Shown here: in pieces, positions 47,741-55,552 of the stretch
Position numbering within the stretch: position 1 is the stretch's first letter
How the letters are laid out: the number at the start of each line of letters is the position of its first letter
From: Parcubacteria group bacterium GW2011_GWC2_48_17
GTDB taxonomy: Bacteria > Patescibacteriota > Minisyncoccia > Phycocordibacterales > UBA10002
Direction of reading: 5' to 3'
Assembly: GCA_001003605.1 (NCBI GenBank)
Contig: LCPL01000002.1
Coordinates: 1 to 59,296 of the forward strand
DNA length: 59,296 bases
The notes under the pieces: model-generated
Database searches by the model: none
Seen by the model: the letters and a program-made list of their open reading frames with translations, nothing else
Told to the model about the DNA's origin: nothing
Translations under genes and position numbers: made by a program

Positions 47741-49873
47741 ATGGGTTTTTCATTTGATTTAAATTTAATCGCACTGCCGCACCTGCTTGTCGCGGTGTTT
47801 CTCCTCGCGCAGGGGATTCTTGTCATAGCGCAGAATCCTAATTCAGGCCTTAACCGATCGTTTTTCGTTTTTGAGCTCGCGGCCTTCGTGTGGCTTTTTG
47901 GGATGGGACTCAATTATTTGTCCGCGAATTATGAGACAGCGACTTTTTTTTCGCGGATTGGATTTCTCGGAGTACTCTACATCCCAGTTACGACATATCT
48001 TTTTTCCGTGTATTACCTTGGGGACGACCGCCAGAAAAATGCCGCCTTCCTCGGAATCATCGCCACGTTCCTCTTCAGCCTCTTCATCGGGACCGAATAT
48101 ATGGCGAGCGGCGTGTATGAATATGCGTGGGGATATTATATTGAGCTTGGTCCGCTAGGGATTGGAGGGGTGCTACTCTTTCTTATCTTTGCCCCGCTTT
48201 TTATCAGGAACTTTTATCTCAAGTATAAGGACACGTCGAAGCGCTACGCGCATCAAGGCCGGTGGGGCTATTTCGCGTTCATAACCGGCGCGCTCGCGTT
48301 CCTTGCCGTTACCGATTTTCTTCCCGGATTCGGGATATCCATCGGAGTGCCTCCCGTCGGGTTTCTTTTCGTCGGAGGTTTAGCAACGCTCATGGGATAT
48401 TTCATTCTCCGGTATCGCCTCGTTGACATTGAACTCGTCGCGGGAAGAAGTGTCGGGCACTTTGTCATGACCGCGATACTGCTCCTCGGCTATGGCAGCA
48501 TCTTCGTCATTCTGTCTCCGTTTGAAACAACCTACGAGCATCTTGGTTTTGACACGCTTCTTTTTATCATCGCGCTCTACCTCCTCGCTCCTTTGAAGGA
48601 GTGGAGTCAGAGGATTGTTGATGAGCTCTTTGCCAAGGAACGCCTTAATCTGGACCGGGCTGTCTCTCTATTCACGGCGGAACTCCGCAACCTCTCCGAC
48701 ATCGCGACGCTCACGAACAATTTGCTCATTTTTCTTTCGGAAAAGCTGCGCATTGAAAGCAGCGCGGTGTACCTCTTGGAGGAAAATGAAAAACAGTGGG
48801 TCTTCTTTCAAAGCGTCTCTGTCGGCGCGGCGGCGCACCATCACCGCGATACGAACATCGGTTCATTCGTCGCGAAATTTCCTTCCGCCCGCGTCAGGAT
48901 TTTTGACGCGCGCGGATTTACGGACCCCGTGCTTTCCAAGCACCCTCTTGTGTCGGAAGTGCTATCAATCATTCGCGAACGCGGAGAAATCATCGCGTTT
49001 CCACTTGTCTTGCGCGGTGTACTCCTCGGGTTTTTTTCTCTTGGCCGTCGCCTTTCAAAGAAGGATTTTGCCGGTGAGGAACTTGTCGCGTTTGAACGGC
49101 TCGCCGGATCGGTCGCTATCGCGCTTGAAAATGCCCGCACATTTGAAGCACTGCAGCTCTCCAGCAGGTCAAAGAATGATTTCATCACCATCGTCTCGCA
49201 CCAGCTCCGGACCCCGCTTACGAACATCAAATGGGTTACCGAAGCGCTCCTTGCCGACGCAAAGGCGATGTCTCCAGACGCGCGGCCACTCCTGGAGCGG
49301 GCAAGTAAGAGCGTCGAGGCTATGGTGAACCTCATCAGCCAGCTACTGGATACCGTCAGCAATTCAAAGGCAGTTTTCGGAGAATTGGTCACGACGCCCA
49401 AAAAACTACTACTAATACTTGAAGAAATTGCGGAAGAGTATCAATCAATTATGGGACGCAAAGGCATTACGCTTACAAAACTCTTACCGCGGGAGTTCAC
49501 GTGGACAGTACGCTCAAGCCCGATATACCTGCGCGCCATACTCTCGGTTCTTCTTGACAACGCGTCGCGCTACACGCCAAAGGGCGGAACAGTACACCTG
49601 GAGATTTCACTGTCGGACGAGGCGCATCTTCAATTTTCCGTCATTGACAATGGCATCGGCATACCGGATGGAGAACAGCCGCGCGTGTTTGAAAAATTCT
49701 TTAGGGCGAACAATGCCCTCTCACTCGTCCCGGATGGAACTGGACTCGGTCTTTTTTACGCTAAACAGCTTGTTTCAGCGCAGGGCGGGGAGATGTGGTT
49801 TCGCTCAAAAGAAGGTCAGGGGACGAGCGTTTTCTTTTCTCTTCCGCTTAACGACGGAAAGGGTAAGGAATAA
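47741..49873 (+). CDS. Membrane sensor histidine kinase with GAF domain
   Basis: 710 residues. The N-terminal part holds about eight transmembrane helices (7TM histidine-kinase input layout), ending near residue 290. A GAF-type domain follows (RAVSLFTAELRNLSDIATL ... GEIIAFPLVLRGVLLGFFSLG). HisKA H-box: FITIVSHQLRTPLTNIKW. HATPase: N-box LLDNASRYTPKGG, G1 DNGIGIPDG, G2 GTGLGLFYAKQLV. All catalytic elements are intact. TATACT at 47701 may be the -10 box. The degenerate receiver gene is divergent next door; cognate partner unknown. Confidence 0.92.
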   Translation: MGFSFDLNLIALPHLLVAVFLLAQGILVIAQNPNSGLNRSFFVFELAAFVWLFGMGLNYLSANYETATFFSRIGFLGVLYIPVTTYLFSVYYLGDDRQKNAAFLGIIATFLFSLFIGTEYMASGVYEYAWGYYIELGPLGIGGVLLFLIFAPLFIRNFYLKYKDTSKRYAHQGRWGYFAFITGALAFLAVTDFLPGFGISIGVPPVGFLFVGGLATLMGYFILRYRLVDIELVAGRSVGHFVMTAILLLGYGSIFVILSPFETTYEHLGFDTLLFIIALYLLAPLKEWSQRIVDELFAKERLNLDRAVSLFTAELRNLSDIATLTNNLLIFLSEKLRIESSAVYLLEENEKQWVFFQSVSVGAAAHHHRDTNIGSFVAKFPSARVRIFDARGFTDPVLSKHPLVSEVLSIIRERGEIIAFPLVLRGVLLGFFSLGRRLSKKDFAGEELVAFERLAGSVAIALENARTFEALQLSSRSKNDFITIVSHQLRTPLTNIKWVTEALLADAKAMSPDARPLLERASKSVEAMVNLISQLLDTVSNSKAVFGELVTTPKKLLLILEEIAEEYQSIMGRKGITLTKLLPREFTWTVRSSPIYLRAILSVLLDNASRYTPKGGTVHLEISLSDEAHLQFSVIDNGIGIPDGEQPRVFEKFFRANNALSLVPDGTGLGLFYAKQLVSAQGGEMWFRSKEGQGTSVFFSLPLNDGKGKE

Positions 49874-49952
49874 TCAGCGGCAGGTATTTTTGAAAATTAC
49901 CCCAGGAAAAAGCCGAGCAGAATGCCGCTCGGCAGAAGGTGCAAAAGCGAAA

Positions 49953-50171
49953 TTACCTTTTGGGCAGCAAAGGACTTCTCGGAGAGAAACATATTGGACA
50001 CGCTTCGGTCAACGCCCTCAATATCGTTTCCACCCCCGTGTGCGGGCAGTCCTTCTGAATGGCAGAAAGTTCATCTCGCATCTCGCGCGCGCGTAGCGGG
50101 TCTTTTGACGCGGCGATTTCTCTCATCAACCGCGAACATCTCCTCATTCTTTCTTGATTGTTGGCCGTCAT
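49953..50171 (-). CDS. Small Cys-containing protein B of a two-gene unit
   Basis: 72 residues, helical N-terminus (RMRRCSRLMREIAASKDPLRAREMRDELSAI) then CPH and CPICF, a possible zinc ribbon. Its ATG overlaps the stop of the 50168-50428 gene by four bases (ATGA), which suggests coupled translation. The two proteins share the same layout and may be paralogues. Confidence 0.5.
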   Translation of the reverse strand: MTANNQERMRRCSRLMREIAASKDPLRAREMRDELSAIQKDCPHTGVETILRALTEACPICFSPRSPLLPKR

Positions 50172-50428
50172 TCCCTTCGCGCCTCCGGTAGAGCGGTGGG
50201 CGAAAGTTGCGTGGGTTCGTCAAACGCGTCCCAAGAAGCCCCAAGTGACTGCTCACCGCAGTCAGGGCACGGCTCGCGAGAATTTGTCCTTTTCGCGTGC
50301 GAGCAGATGGCCTGAAGCTCAATCAAATTTCGCTCGGTTCTCGCAAGTTCCCGCTTAAGGTCAAGGTCTTTCTCCGCAAGCTTCTTTGCAATACGCGCTT
50401 CGGTGTCTGTAAGAGCTCTTCTTTTCAT
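50168..50428 (-). CDS. Small Cys-containing protein A of a two-gene unit
   Basis: 86 residues. A basic coiled-coil-like N-terminus (RRALTDTEARIAKKLAEKDLDLKRELARTERNLIELQAIC) precedes CSH and CPDCG, a possible zinc ribbon. The four-base ATGA overlap with the next gene and the similar design favour a real operon over chance frames. It is divergent from uvrC. Function unknown. Confidence 0.55.
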   Translation of the reverse strand: MKRRALTDTEARIAKKLAEKDLDLKRELARTERNLIELQAICSHAKRTNSREPCPDCGEQSLGASWDAFDEPTQLSPTALPEARRE

Positions 50429-50479
50429 AAGTTGTCAGAATGGTTGCGTTTTTCCGTCTCTCACAATAAACTCTAATCC

Positions 50480-51742
50480 ATGAAGAGTCAAGGCTTGAAA
50501 AAATCCAAACTGCCGGACGCGCCGGGGGTGTATATATTCAAACAGGGCAAAAAGATTTTATACATCGGCAAAGCTACTTCGCTTCGGGGCAGGGTGCGAA
50601 GCTACTTTTCAGCTGATTTAATTGAGACCCGAGGTCCGAGAATTGTTGGCATGGTGACAAAAGCTGACCATATCAGTTTTCAAAAGACAGACTCTGTTCT
50701 CGAGGCTCTTCTACTTGAAGCTGAACTTATAAAGAAGTGGGGACCGCCGTACAACACCGAGGGCAAAGACGGCAAAAGTTTCAATTGCGTTGTCATAACC
50801 GACGAAGATTTTCCCCGCGTTCTCGTTGCCCGCCAAAAAGACGTTGATTCGTCCATAATTCATAATTCAAACTTCATAATTCAGGCCTCCTACGGTCCTT
50901 TTCCCCACGGCTCGCAATTAAAAGTCGCTTTGAAAATAATTCGCAAAATCTTCCCATGGCGTGACGACAAATGTATTCCTTTCTATATTCAGCGCAATTC
51001 CGCGCTAGGTCAGCGTGGTTCTGCGGGCTGTAGGCCATGCTTTAATCGCCAAATCGGACTTTGTCCCGGCGTTTGCGCTGGTGATATTTCCTCGCGGGAG
51101 TACAAAAAGCAAATCAGACGCCTGTGCCTTTTCTTGTCGGGAAAAGTCGCAAAGGTGTCACGCGAGATTGAAAGGGAGATGAAGCAATTTGCGAAGGAGC
51201 AAAAATTCGAGAGAGCGGGAAAATTGAAGCAACAACTATTTGCGCTTAAGCACATAGAAGACGTCGCTCTTCTTAAGGCTACTAACTACTCACTACGAGC
51301 TACTCACTTCCGCATTGAGGCGTACGACCTTTCTCACTTTGGCGGGAAGGACATCGTTGGCGCCATGGCAGTCCTGGAATCAGGGGAAATAAGAAAAAGT
51401 GAATACCGATTGTTCAAAATCCGCGGCACGCGCGGGGTTCATGAAGTAAAAGGTTTGGAAGAGCTTCTACAACGCAGATTCGCCCATACTGAGTGGAGAT
51501 TCCCAGACTTAATCGTGGTAGACGGAAACACTGTTCAGAAAAGGGCCGCGGAGAAAACGCTTCTATCGCTCGGACGGTCAATTCCCGTCATCGCGCTCGT
51601 CAAAAATGAGAGACATCGGCCGCGGGAACTTTTGGGCGATAAGGAGCCTGGCGTCAAGCACCGCAGCGAAATTCTCCTTGCAAACAGCGAAGCGCACCGC
51701 TTCGCGCTAAAGTTTCAGCGCAAACGGCGCAGAATCGCATAA
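50480..51742 (+). CDS. uvrC: Excinuclease ABC subunit C, C-terminally shortened
   Basis: Makes the dual incisions in nucleotide excision repair. GIY-YIG nuclease: PGVYIFKQGKKILYIGKA ... LRGRVRSYF. UvrB-contact domain: REIEREMKQFAKEQKFERAGKLKQQL. RNase H-like 5' nuclease: RIEAYDLSHFGGKDIVGAMAV and PDLIVVDGN. The C-terminal helix-hairpin-helix part is missing: 420 residues against about 600. Two repeat-derived inserts are likely: SSIIHNSNFIIQ (from TTCATAA words) and ATNYSLRATHF (from ACTAACTACTCACTA words). The frame is intact. Confidence 0.95.
   Translation: MKSQGLKKSKLPDAPGVYIFKQGKKILYIGKATSLRGRVRSYFSADLIETRGPRIVGMVTKADHISFQKTDSVLEALLLEAELIKKWGPPYNTEGKDGKSFNCVVITDEDFPRVLVARQKDVDSSIIHNSNFIIQASYGPFPHGSQLKVALKIIRKIFPWRDDKCIPFYIQRNSALGQRGSAGCRPCFNRQIGLCPGVCAGDISSREYKKQIRRLCLFLSGKVAKVSREIEREMKQFAKEQKFERAGKLKQQLFALKHIEDVALLKATNYSLRATHFRIEAYDLSHFGGKDIVGAMAVLESGEIRKSEYRLFKIRGTRGVHEVKGLEELLQRRFAHTEWRFPDLIVVDGNTVQKRAAEKTLLSLGRSIPVIALVKNERHRPRELLGDKEPGVKHRSEILLANSEAHRFALKFQRKRRRIA
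50853..50884 (+). repeat. TTCATAA repeat insertion in uvrC
   Basis: CATAATTCATAATTC is followed by another CTTCATAATTC. It adds about 12 residues between FPRVLVAR and the YGPFPHG block. Confidence 0.5.
51280..51308 (+). repeat. ACTACTCACTA repeat segment in uvrC
   Basis: CTACTAACTACTCACTACGA and GCTACTCAC, simple words typical of the intergenic repeats here, encode NYSLRATH just before RIEAYDLSH. Confidence 0.4.
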
Positions 51743-51746
51743 TTCC

Positions 51747-51775
51747 TTGATTGCGCCTACCGCATATGATACAGT
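51747..51775 (+). promoter_or_regulatory. Promoter of a candidate small RNA
   Basis: TTGATT (51747-51752), 17 bp, TACAGT (51770-51775). Start near 51782. A terminator closes the unit at 51923 with no good reading frame between. Confidence 0.5.
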
Positions 51776-51781
51776 GAATGG

Positions 51782-51923
51782 GAACCGAGTAGACGAGCTA
51801 ATGCGTAGGTTGGTGGCTGCCCGGCGTTCCTGCATGGCGTCGGGCAGCTCCTTCTTCGCTTATAGTCATCTCGTGCGGCTATCCGGGGCGCGCTGTCTTT
51901 CATGAAGCGCGCCCTTTTCTTTT
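51782..51923 (+). ncRNA. Candidate small structured RNA between uvrC and ddl
   Basis: About 140 nt between a promoter-like pair and a strong terminator. It contains an 8-bp GC stem GCTGCCCG/CGGGCAGC (51816-51848) and the terminal stem. No start codon with a sensible frame is present on the plus strand; the minus 60-aa frame looks random. The family is not recognised, and it lacks the hallmark sequences of SRP RNA, tmRNA and RNase P RNA. Confidence 0.5.
51886..51923 (+). terminator. Strong rho-independent terminator
   Basis: 9-bp stem GGGCGCGCT/AGCGCGCCC, 11-base loop, then TTTTCTTTT. Confidence 0.85.
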
Positions 51924-51964
51924 CAAGTGTTTTTCCCACACTTTTCTCGTGATATACTTTTCAA

Positions 51965-52945
51965 ATGTTCTCCAAGACTCGAGTGGCTGTGCTTCGCGGC
52001 GGCCCTTCAAGCGAATATGATGTTTCCCTAAAGACTGGCGCGACTGTACTTGCGCATCTTCCGGAGAAATATCACGCTCTTGATGTTTTTATAGACAGAG
52101 AAGGAGTTTGGCACCTGCACGGTAGAGTGCAATCTCCCGAAAAGATTTTGGGCAAAGTTGATGTGGTATGGAACGCGCTACACGGGGAATATGGAGAGGA
52201 CGGCACTCTTCAGCACATTCTTGAGGCTCACAATATTCCGTTTTCCGGCTCGAAAAGACTAGGAGCGGCGCTTGCGCAAAATAAATCCCTGGCGAAAGGA
52301 ATTGCCAAACGTTTCGGTATCAAGACTCCAAGTTACCGCGTGCTTCGGTGCGGAGATGTTGCATCAATCTCGGAGCTTTCGGTTGAGCTCTGTAGAACAT
52401 TTCCTCAACCGTCCATCATCAAGCCGGTTGGAAAAGGCTCATCAATTGGTGTTTCAATTGCTAGAAATGTTAATGAACTTGTCTTGGCGCTCACATCAGC
52501 ATTCAGCATTTCAGAGGAAGTGTTAATTGAAGAGTATATAGACGGAAGGGAATCGGTCTGCGGCGTGATTGAAAACTTTCGCGGTGACGACTATTATCCT
52601 ATGATTCCAGTTGAAATTGAGCTTCCGCGTGGCAGCCTTTTTCTTGAACAAGAGTGGAAATACGGAAGGAACGCGCGCTACCATTCCCCTGGCCGTTTCA
52701 GCGCCAGCGAAAAAACCGAGATTCAACTGCTCGCTAAGAAGGTACATAAGCTTCTTTGCCTCCGACATTATTCCCGTTCTGAATTTATAGTTCATCCGCG
52801 ACGCGGTATCTTCTTTATTGAAGTAGACTCACTTCCTGATTTAGTTGAAGGAACTTCCTCGTACATGGAGTCTCTACACGCCGTAGGCTCAACAACAGCG
52901 CACTTTCTAGACCACGTACTTACGCTGGTTCTTGGTCGGAAATAA
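51965..52945 (+). CDS. ddl: D-alanine--D-alanine ligase-like ATP-grasp enzyme
   Basis: Expected to join two D-Ala for peptidoglycan. The N-terminus RVAVLRGGPSSEYDVSLKTG and NALHGEYGEDGTLQHILEAHNIPFSGS are typical, as are IIKPVGKGSSIGVSIA and VLIEEYIDGRESVCGV. The C-terminal metal site, usually ExNTxPG, reads EVDSLPDLVEGTSSY: Asn to Asp and Gly to Asp, with the substrate loop after it changed. It may use a different acceptor or be less active. Length 326 is normal. TATACT ends seven bases before the ATG, so the mRNA is nearly leaderless. It stands alone. Confidence 0.85.
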   Translation: MFSKTRVAVLRGGPSSEYDVSLKTGATVLAHLPEKYHALDVFIDREGVWHLHGRVQSPEKILGKVDVVWNALHGEYGEDGTLQHILEAHNIPFSGSKRLGAALAQNKSLAKGIAKRFGIKTPSYRVLRCGDVASISELSVELCRTFPQPSIIKPVGKGSSIGVSIARNVNELVLALTSAFSISEEVLIEEYIDGRESVCGVIENFRGDDYYPMIPVEIELPRGSLFLEQEWKYGRNARYHSPGRFSASEKTEIQLLAKKVHKLLCLRHYSRSEFIVHPRRGIFFIEVDSLPDLVEGTSSYMESLHAVGSTTAHFLDHVLTLVLGRK

Positions 52946-53007
52946 GTTGCGGCACTGCATACTGCTCCTTTGGCACCGCCATTGCGAATCGTATTCCATC
53001 TGGGTGA

Positions 53008-53262
53008 TTAAAAAACAAAAGATTTAATTCGGATAGTGCGTAAATATCCAAGTTGTGTTACTCTGGCCTTGATTAGTCCAGCCTGGGGAATAGCCACCGA
53101 GTCGGTTGTTTTAAAGACAATCGAACCCCACCTTGTTTCATTGCACTTCCCCACGTATCTCTTAATGGAATGAAAGCGGGAGGTCATGACGATCAAACGG
53201 CTTCCCCTGAGCCGTGGCGAGCCACATTCGTGACTCGCCCAATTTTTTTCCGCATTTCTCAT
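53008..53262 (-). CDS. Small hypothetical protein
   Basis: 84 residues with AAAGGAAA before the ATG. A basic N-terminal half (SHECGSPRLRGSRLIVMTSRFHSIKR) is followed by GKCNETRWGSIVFKTTDSVAIPQAGLIKARV. No family recognised. It is divergent from the histidine kinase at 53309, 46 bp apart, and otherwise the 363-bp gap would be empty. Confidence 0.4.
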   Translation of the reverse strand: MRNAEKNWASHECGSPRLRGSRLIVMTSRFHSIKRYVGKCNETRWGSIVFKTTDSVAIPQAGLIKARVTQLGYLRTIRIKSFVF

Positions 53263-53308
53263 AGTTTTCCTTTTAGTAGAAGAATCTTCCTGCTATTATA
53301 GGAGTGCT

Positions 53309-54874
53309 ATGAATCTTAGTCTCCTTATCCATAATATAGGTTCAGTACTCTCGGCAATCGTGGCTCTTGGTTTGGCGCTTTTTACCTATTTCGGGCATCC
53401 GCGAAAAGTGGCGAACACAACTCTCGCGCTCACAATGCTCTCGGTGTCGGTCTTCTACATTTCACATGTGGTTGGAGTCAATCTTGCAGACCCGCTCTCT
53501 TCTCGGGTGGTGCTTATGTTTAATGTTTCTATTATCTTTATCGTCATTTTTAACACTCACTGCGTGCTCTCCGTTATTGGGAAGGCTCATGAAAAGCGTT
53601 ATCTAATCGCGTTTTTTTACACTGCCGGCATTTTTCTCACGTTGTTTTATCTCATTTGGCCAGATGCTTTTCTCGCGCCATCAACGCCAAAACTGTACTT
53701 TCCAAATTATTATGAGGCCGGCGCGTACCACTGGGTAATGAGAGTTATCTTCAATTTCATTATTCCAATATATTTTCTTTCGGCTATGTTTAAAGCGTAT
53801 CAGCACGGAGACCTTGTAATCAGAAACAGACTCAAATACTTTTTTATCGCGCTCACTCTTGGATATTCCATCGGATTTATCCCGGTGCTTTTAGTTTTTA
53901 ACATTCCAGTTGACCCGAATTGGGGTCTATTTTTCATTTTCTTTTATGCCGTTCCGTTTGTGTACGGTGTGCTCTCTTATCAACTTTTAGACATTCGCAT
54001 TGTTGCCAAACAGGCGTTTATTTACGCGCTTATTGTTGTTGCGATGAGTCTTTCCATTATCTTCATTAGTTTTTCCAATAATTTTATCACTGCTCATTAT
54101 CCGACATTCCCTATCTGGCTAATTCCGTCCTTGGCATCGCTCATTGCGGTTGCAGTCGGAGTATTCGTCTGGAGAAAAGTCCGCGAAACCGATTTACTTA
54201 AATATGAATTTGTTACGATAGTCACACACAAATTTCGCACCCCTCTAACTCACATTAAATGGGTGACGGAGGAACTTATGAAAATTAAGCTTTTGCCGCA
54301 GCAGCATAGGCAAGTTGAGGACATACGAATTTCCAGCAATCATCTCGTGGAGCTTACTAATTTGCTCACCACTCTCTCGGACCCAAAAGAAGGGAGCTAT
54401 ATTTATCACAAAGAAGCTGTAGCTCCAGAAACCTTTATTCGAGAAGCCATAGCGCCTTACCTTAAATCATTCTCGAAAAAAGGTGTGCGCGTTTCTTTTC
54501 AAATAGTCAATAATTTACCCAATATGCTTTTAGACTCCTCCAAGATGCGTTTTGCTCTTCGAACGCTCCTCGAGAACGCCTTGGCCTACACGAATTCTGG
54601 AGGCGTTGTAACTGTTTCAGCCGATGTCGATGGTAAGAGAATCAGTATTGGCGTAAAAGATACAGGCTTCGGCATTTCTCATCAGGACCAATCGAAGATT
54701 TTTACAAGGTTTTTCCGCTCGACTGCCGCGAAACTTGCCGATACCGAGGGCCTTGGCATCGGCCTTTTTATGGCGAAAACTGTCGTTGAAAGGCATGGCG
54801 GCAAAATCCATGTTTTCTCGGAAGGGGAGGGAAAAGGAAGCAGTTTTACACTTAAACTGCCGATAACGCGGTAA
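53309..54874 (+). CDS. Membrane sensor histidine kinase (7TM input)
   Basis: 521 residues. Residues 1-300 contain about eight hydrophobic helices in the 7TM-kinase arrangement, ending WLIPSLASLIAVAVGVFVW. Then follow HisKA with H-box FVTIVTHKFRTPLTHIKW, N-box LLENALAYTNSGG, G1 DTGFGISH and G2 GLGIGLFMAKTVV. There is no GAF domain, unlike the kinase at 47741, but the H-boxes are very similar. GGAG five bases before the ATG is a usable Shine-Dalgarno. No response regulator gene is adjacent. Confidence 0.92.
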   Translation: MNLSLLIHNIGSVLSAIVALGLALFTYFGHPRKVANTTLALTMLSVSVFYISHVVGVNLADPLSSRVVLMFNVSIIFIVIFNTHCVLSVIGKAHEKRYLIAFFYTAGIFLTLFYLIWPDAFLAPSTPKLYFPNYYEAGAYHWVMRVIFNFIIPIYFLSAMFKAYQHGDLVIRNRLKYFFIALTLGYSIGFIPVLLVFNIPVDPNWGLFFIFFYAVPFVYGVLSYQLLDIRIVAKQAFIYALIVVAMSLSIIFISFSNNFITAHYPTFPIWLIPSLASLIAVAVGVFVWRKVRETDLLKYEFVTIVTHKFRTPLTHIKWVTEELMKIKLLPQQHRQVEDIRISSNHLVELTNLLTTLSDPKEGSYIYHKEAVAPETFIREAIAPYLKSFSKKGVRVSFQIVNNLPNMLLDSSKMRFALRTLLENALAYTNSGGVVTVSADVDGKRISIGVKDTGFGISHQDQSKIFTRFFRSTAAKLADTEGLGIGLFMAKTVVERHGGKIHVFSEGEGKGSSFTLKLPITR

Positions 54875-54889
54875 TGTCTTGATGCTTGT

Positions 54890-55045
54890 AGGACTTACGC
54901 GTTTGACTGGATTTTCCCTTAAGAAAGGGAACACTGCCGTCTTCAGCAGGAGGGATGTTACAACCACCGATCCAATAAGAATCAGAGTCGCCCCCTTTGT
55001 TAAGGGGGGGGTATCCTCCGGCAGTATCCCAAACGCGTAAGTCCT
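54890..55045. mobile_element. MITE-like element with AGGACTTACGCGTTTG terminal inverted repeats (copy 2)
   Basis: 156 bp between perfect 16-bp inverted repeats. The interior has further inverted repeats (TTCCCTTAAGAAAGGGAA; CCCCCTTTGTTAAGGGGG). There is no ORF. The ends match those of the element at 28081-28214 over 11-13 bp, so both could be moved by one transposase that is not in this window. Confidence 0.7.
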
Positions 55046-55084
55046 GGTTTGATTAAAAATCCTGTTCCACTGGCGAATCAAATT

Positions 55085-55157
55085 TGGACCCGAGCGGACT
55101 CGAACCGCTTACCTCCTCATTGCAAATGAGGCGTTCTACCAGATGAACTACGGGCCC
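55085..55157 (-). tRNA. tRNA-Ala (anticodon TGC)
   Basis: Read on the minus strand: acceptor GGGCCCG/CGGGTCC with the G3:U70 pair that identifies tRNA-Ala, D-arm GTTCATCTGGTAGAAC, anticodon stem CCTCA/TGAGG with loop TTTGCAA (anticodon TGC), T-arm AGCGG-TTCGAGT-CCGCT, discriminator A. No encoded CCA. Confidence 0.94.
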
Positions 55158-55230
55158 GTTAATCACTGGGCATTATATGGCCTATTTGCTTGTTGCGCAA
55201 ATTCATTTTATGATGTGATGGTCACACTTC

Positions 55231-55265
55231 GGGCCTGTAGTCTAGTGGTACGACGCGTCATTCGC
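55231..55265 (+). pseudogene. 5' half of a tRNA-Ala-like gene
   Basis: GGGCCTG acceptor strand, D-arm TAGTCTAGTGGTACGAC, anticodon stem CGTCA and loop TTCGC (CGC), after which the match stops. The 3' strand TGACG, a T-arm and CAG, which fit this half, occur 250 bp on at 55519-55552. Confidence 0.6.
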
Positions 55266-55290
55266 TCACCCGAACAAACTTTTGAAATGT

Positions 55291-55328
55291 GGGCCCATAG
55301 TAAAGTGGCATTACGCGGTCCGCCGCCG
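55291..55328 (+). pseudogene. Second 5' tRNA-Ala fragment
   Basis: GGGCCCATAGTAAAGTGG and the next bases match the 5' end of the intact tRNA-Ala(CGC) at 55431 with one change (25 bp), then depart at the anticodon stem (CGGTCCGCCGCCG). It is followed by the hairpin element at 55348. Confidence 0.6.
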
Positions 55329-55347
55329 TAGAACCTTTGGCGGATTG

Positions 55348-55384
55348 CGATTTGTAGTCAATCGCTTCGCTCTTGAACAAATCG
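55348..55384 (-). repeat. 37-bp hairpin element with conserved loop (copy B)
   Basis: Stem CGATTTGT/ACAAATCG; the loop read on the minus strand begins TCAAGAGCGAAGCGATTG as in copy A (14239-14275). Stem positions 3 and 8 differ from copy A on both strands, keeping pairing. Confidence 0.65.
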
Positions 55385-55430
55385 GGAACATTCGCACGCG
55401 CCCCGTGCGCAAACTTGTGGGCCTATAGAT

Positions 55431-55501
55431 GGGCCCATAGTAAAGTGGTATTACGGTGCATTCGCATTGCACAGGCGGGAGTTCAATTCTCCCTGGGTCC
55501 A
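55431..55501 (+). tRNA. tRNA-Ala (anticodon CGC)
   Basis: Acceptor GGGCCCA/TGGGTCC with the G3:U70 alanine identity pair, short D-arm TAGTAAAGTGGTATTA, anticodon stem GTGCA/TGCAC with loop TTCGCAT (anticodon CGC), T-arm GCGGG-AGTTCAATT-CTCCC region, discriminator A. The T-loop is slightly unusual (TTCAATT). Confidence 0.85.
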
Positions 55502-55518
55502 CAAGCTTGCTTTCTGGG

Positions 55519-55552
55519 TTGACGAGTCGGGGGTTCGATTCCCCCACAGAAG
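55519..55552 (+). pseudogene. 3' half of a tRNA, overlapping the left end of the R-M cassette
   Basis: TTGACGAG continues into T-arm GGGGG-TTCGATT-CCCCC and CACAG, then departs (AAGTGT) where the acceptor strand should be GTCC. Its TGACG pairs with CGTCA of the 5' half at 55231. The cassette's inverted repeat starts at the TTCGATT of this T-loop (55534). Confidence 0.6.

Noticed and set aside
48615-49328. 237-aa ORF in another frame of the histidine kinase gene
   Set aside because: Ser/Arg-rich shadow; the kinase frame has every expected motif.
51757-51939. 60-aa minus-strand ORF between uvrC and ddl
   Set aside because: It crosses the terminator stem and the GC hairpin of the candidate RNA and has no protein-like pattern.
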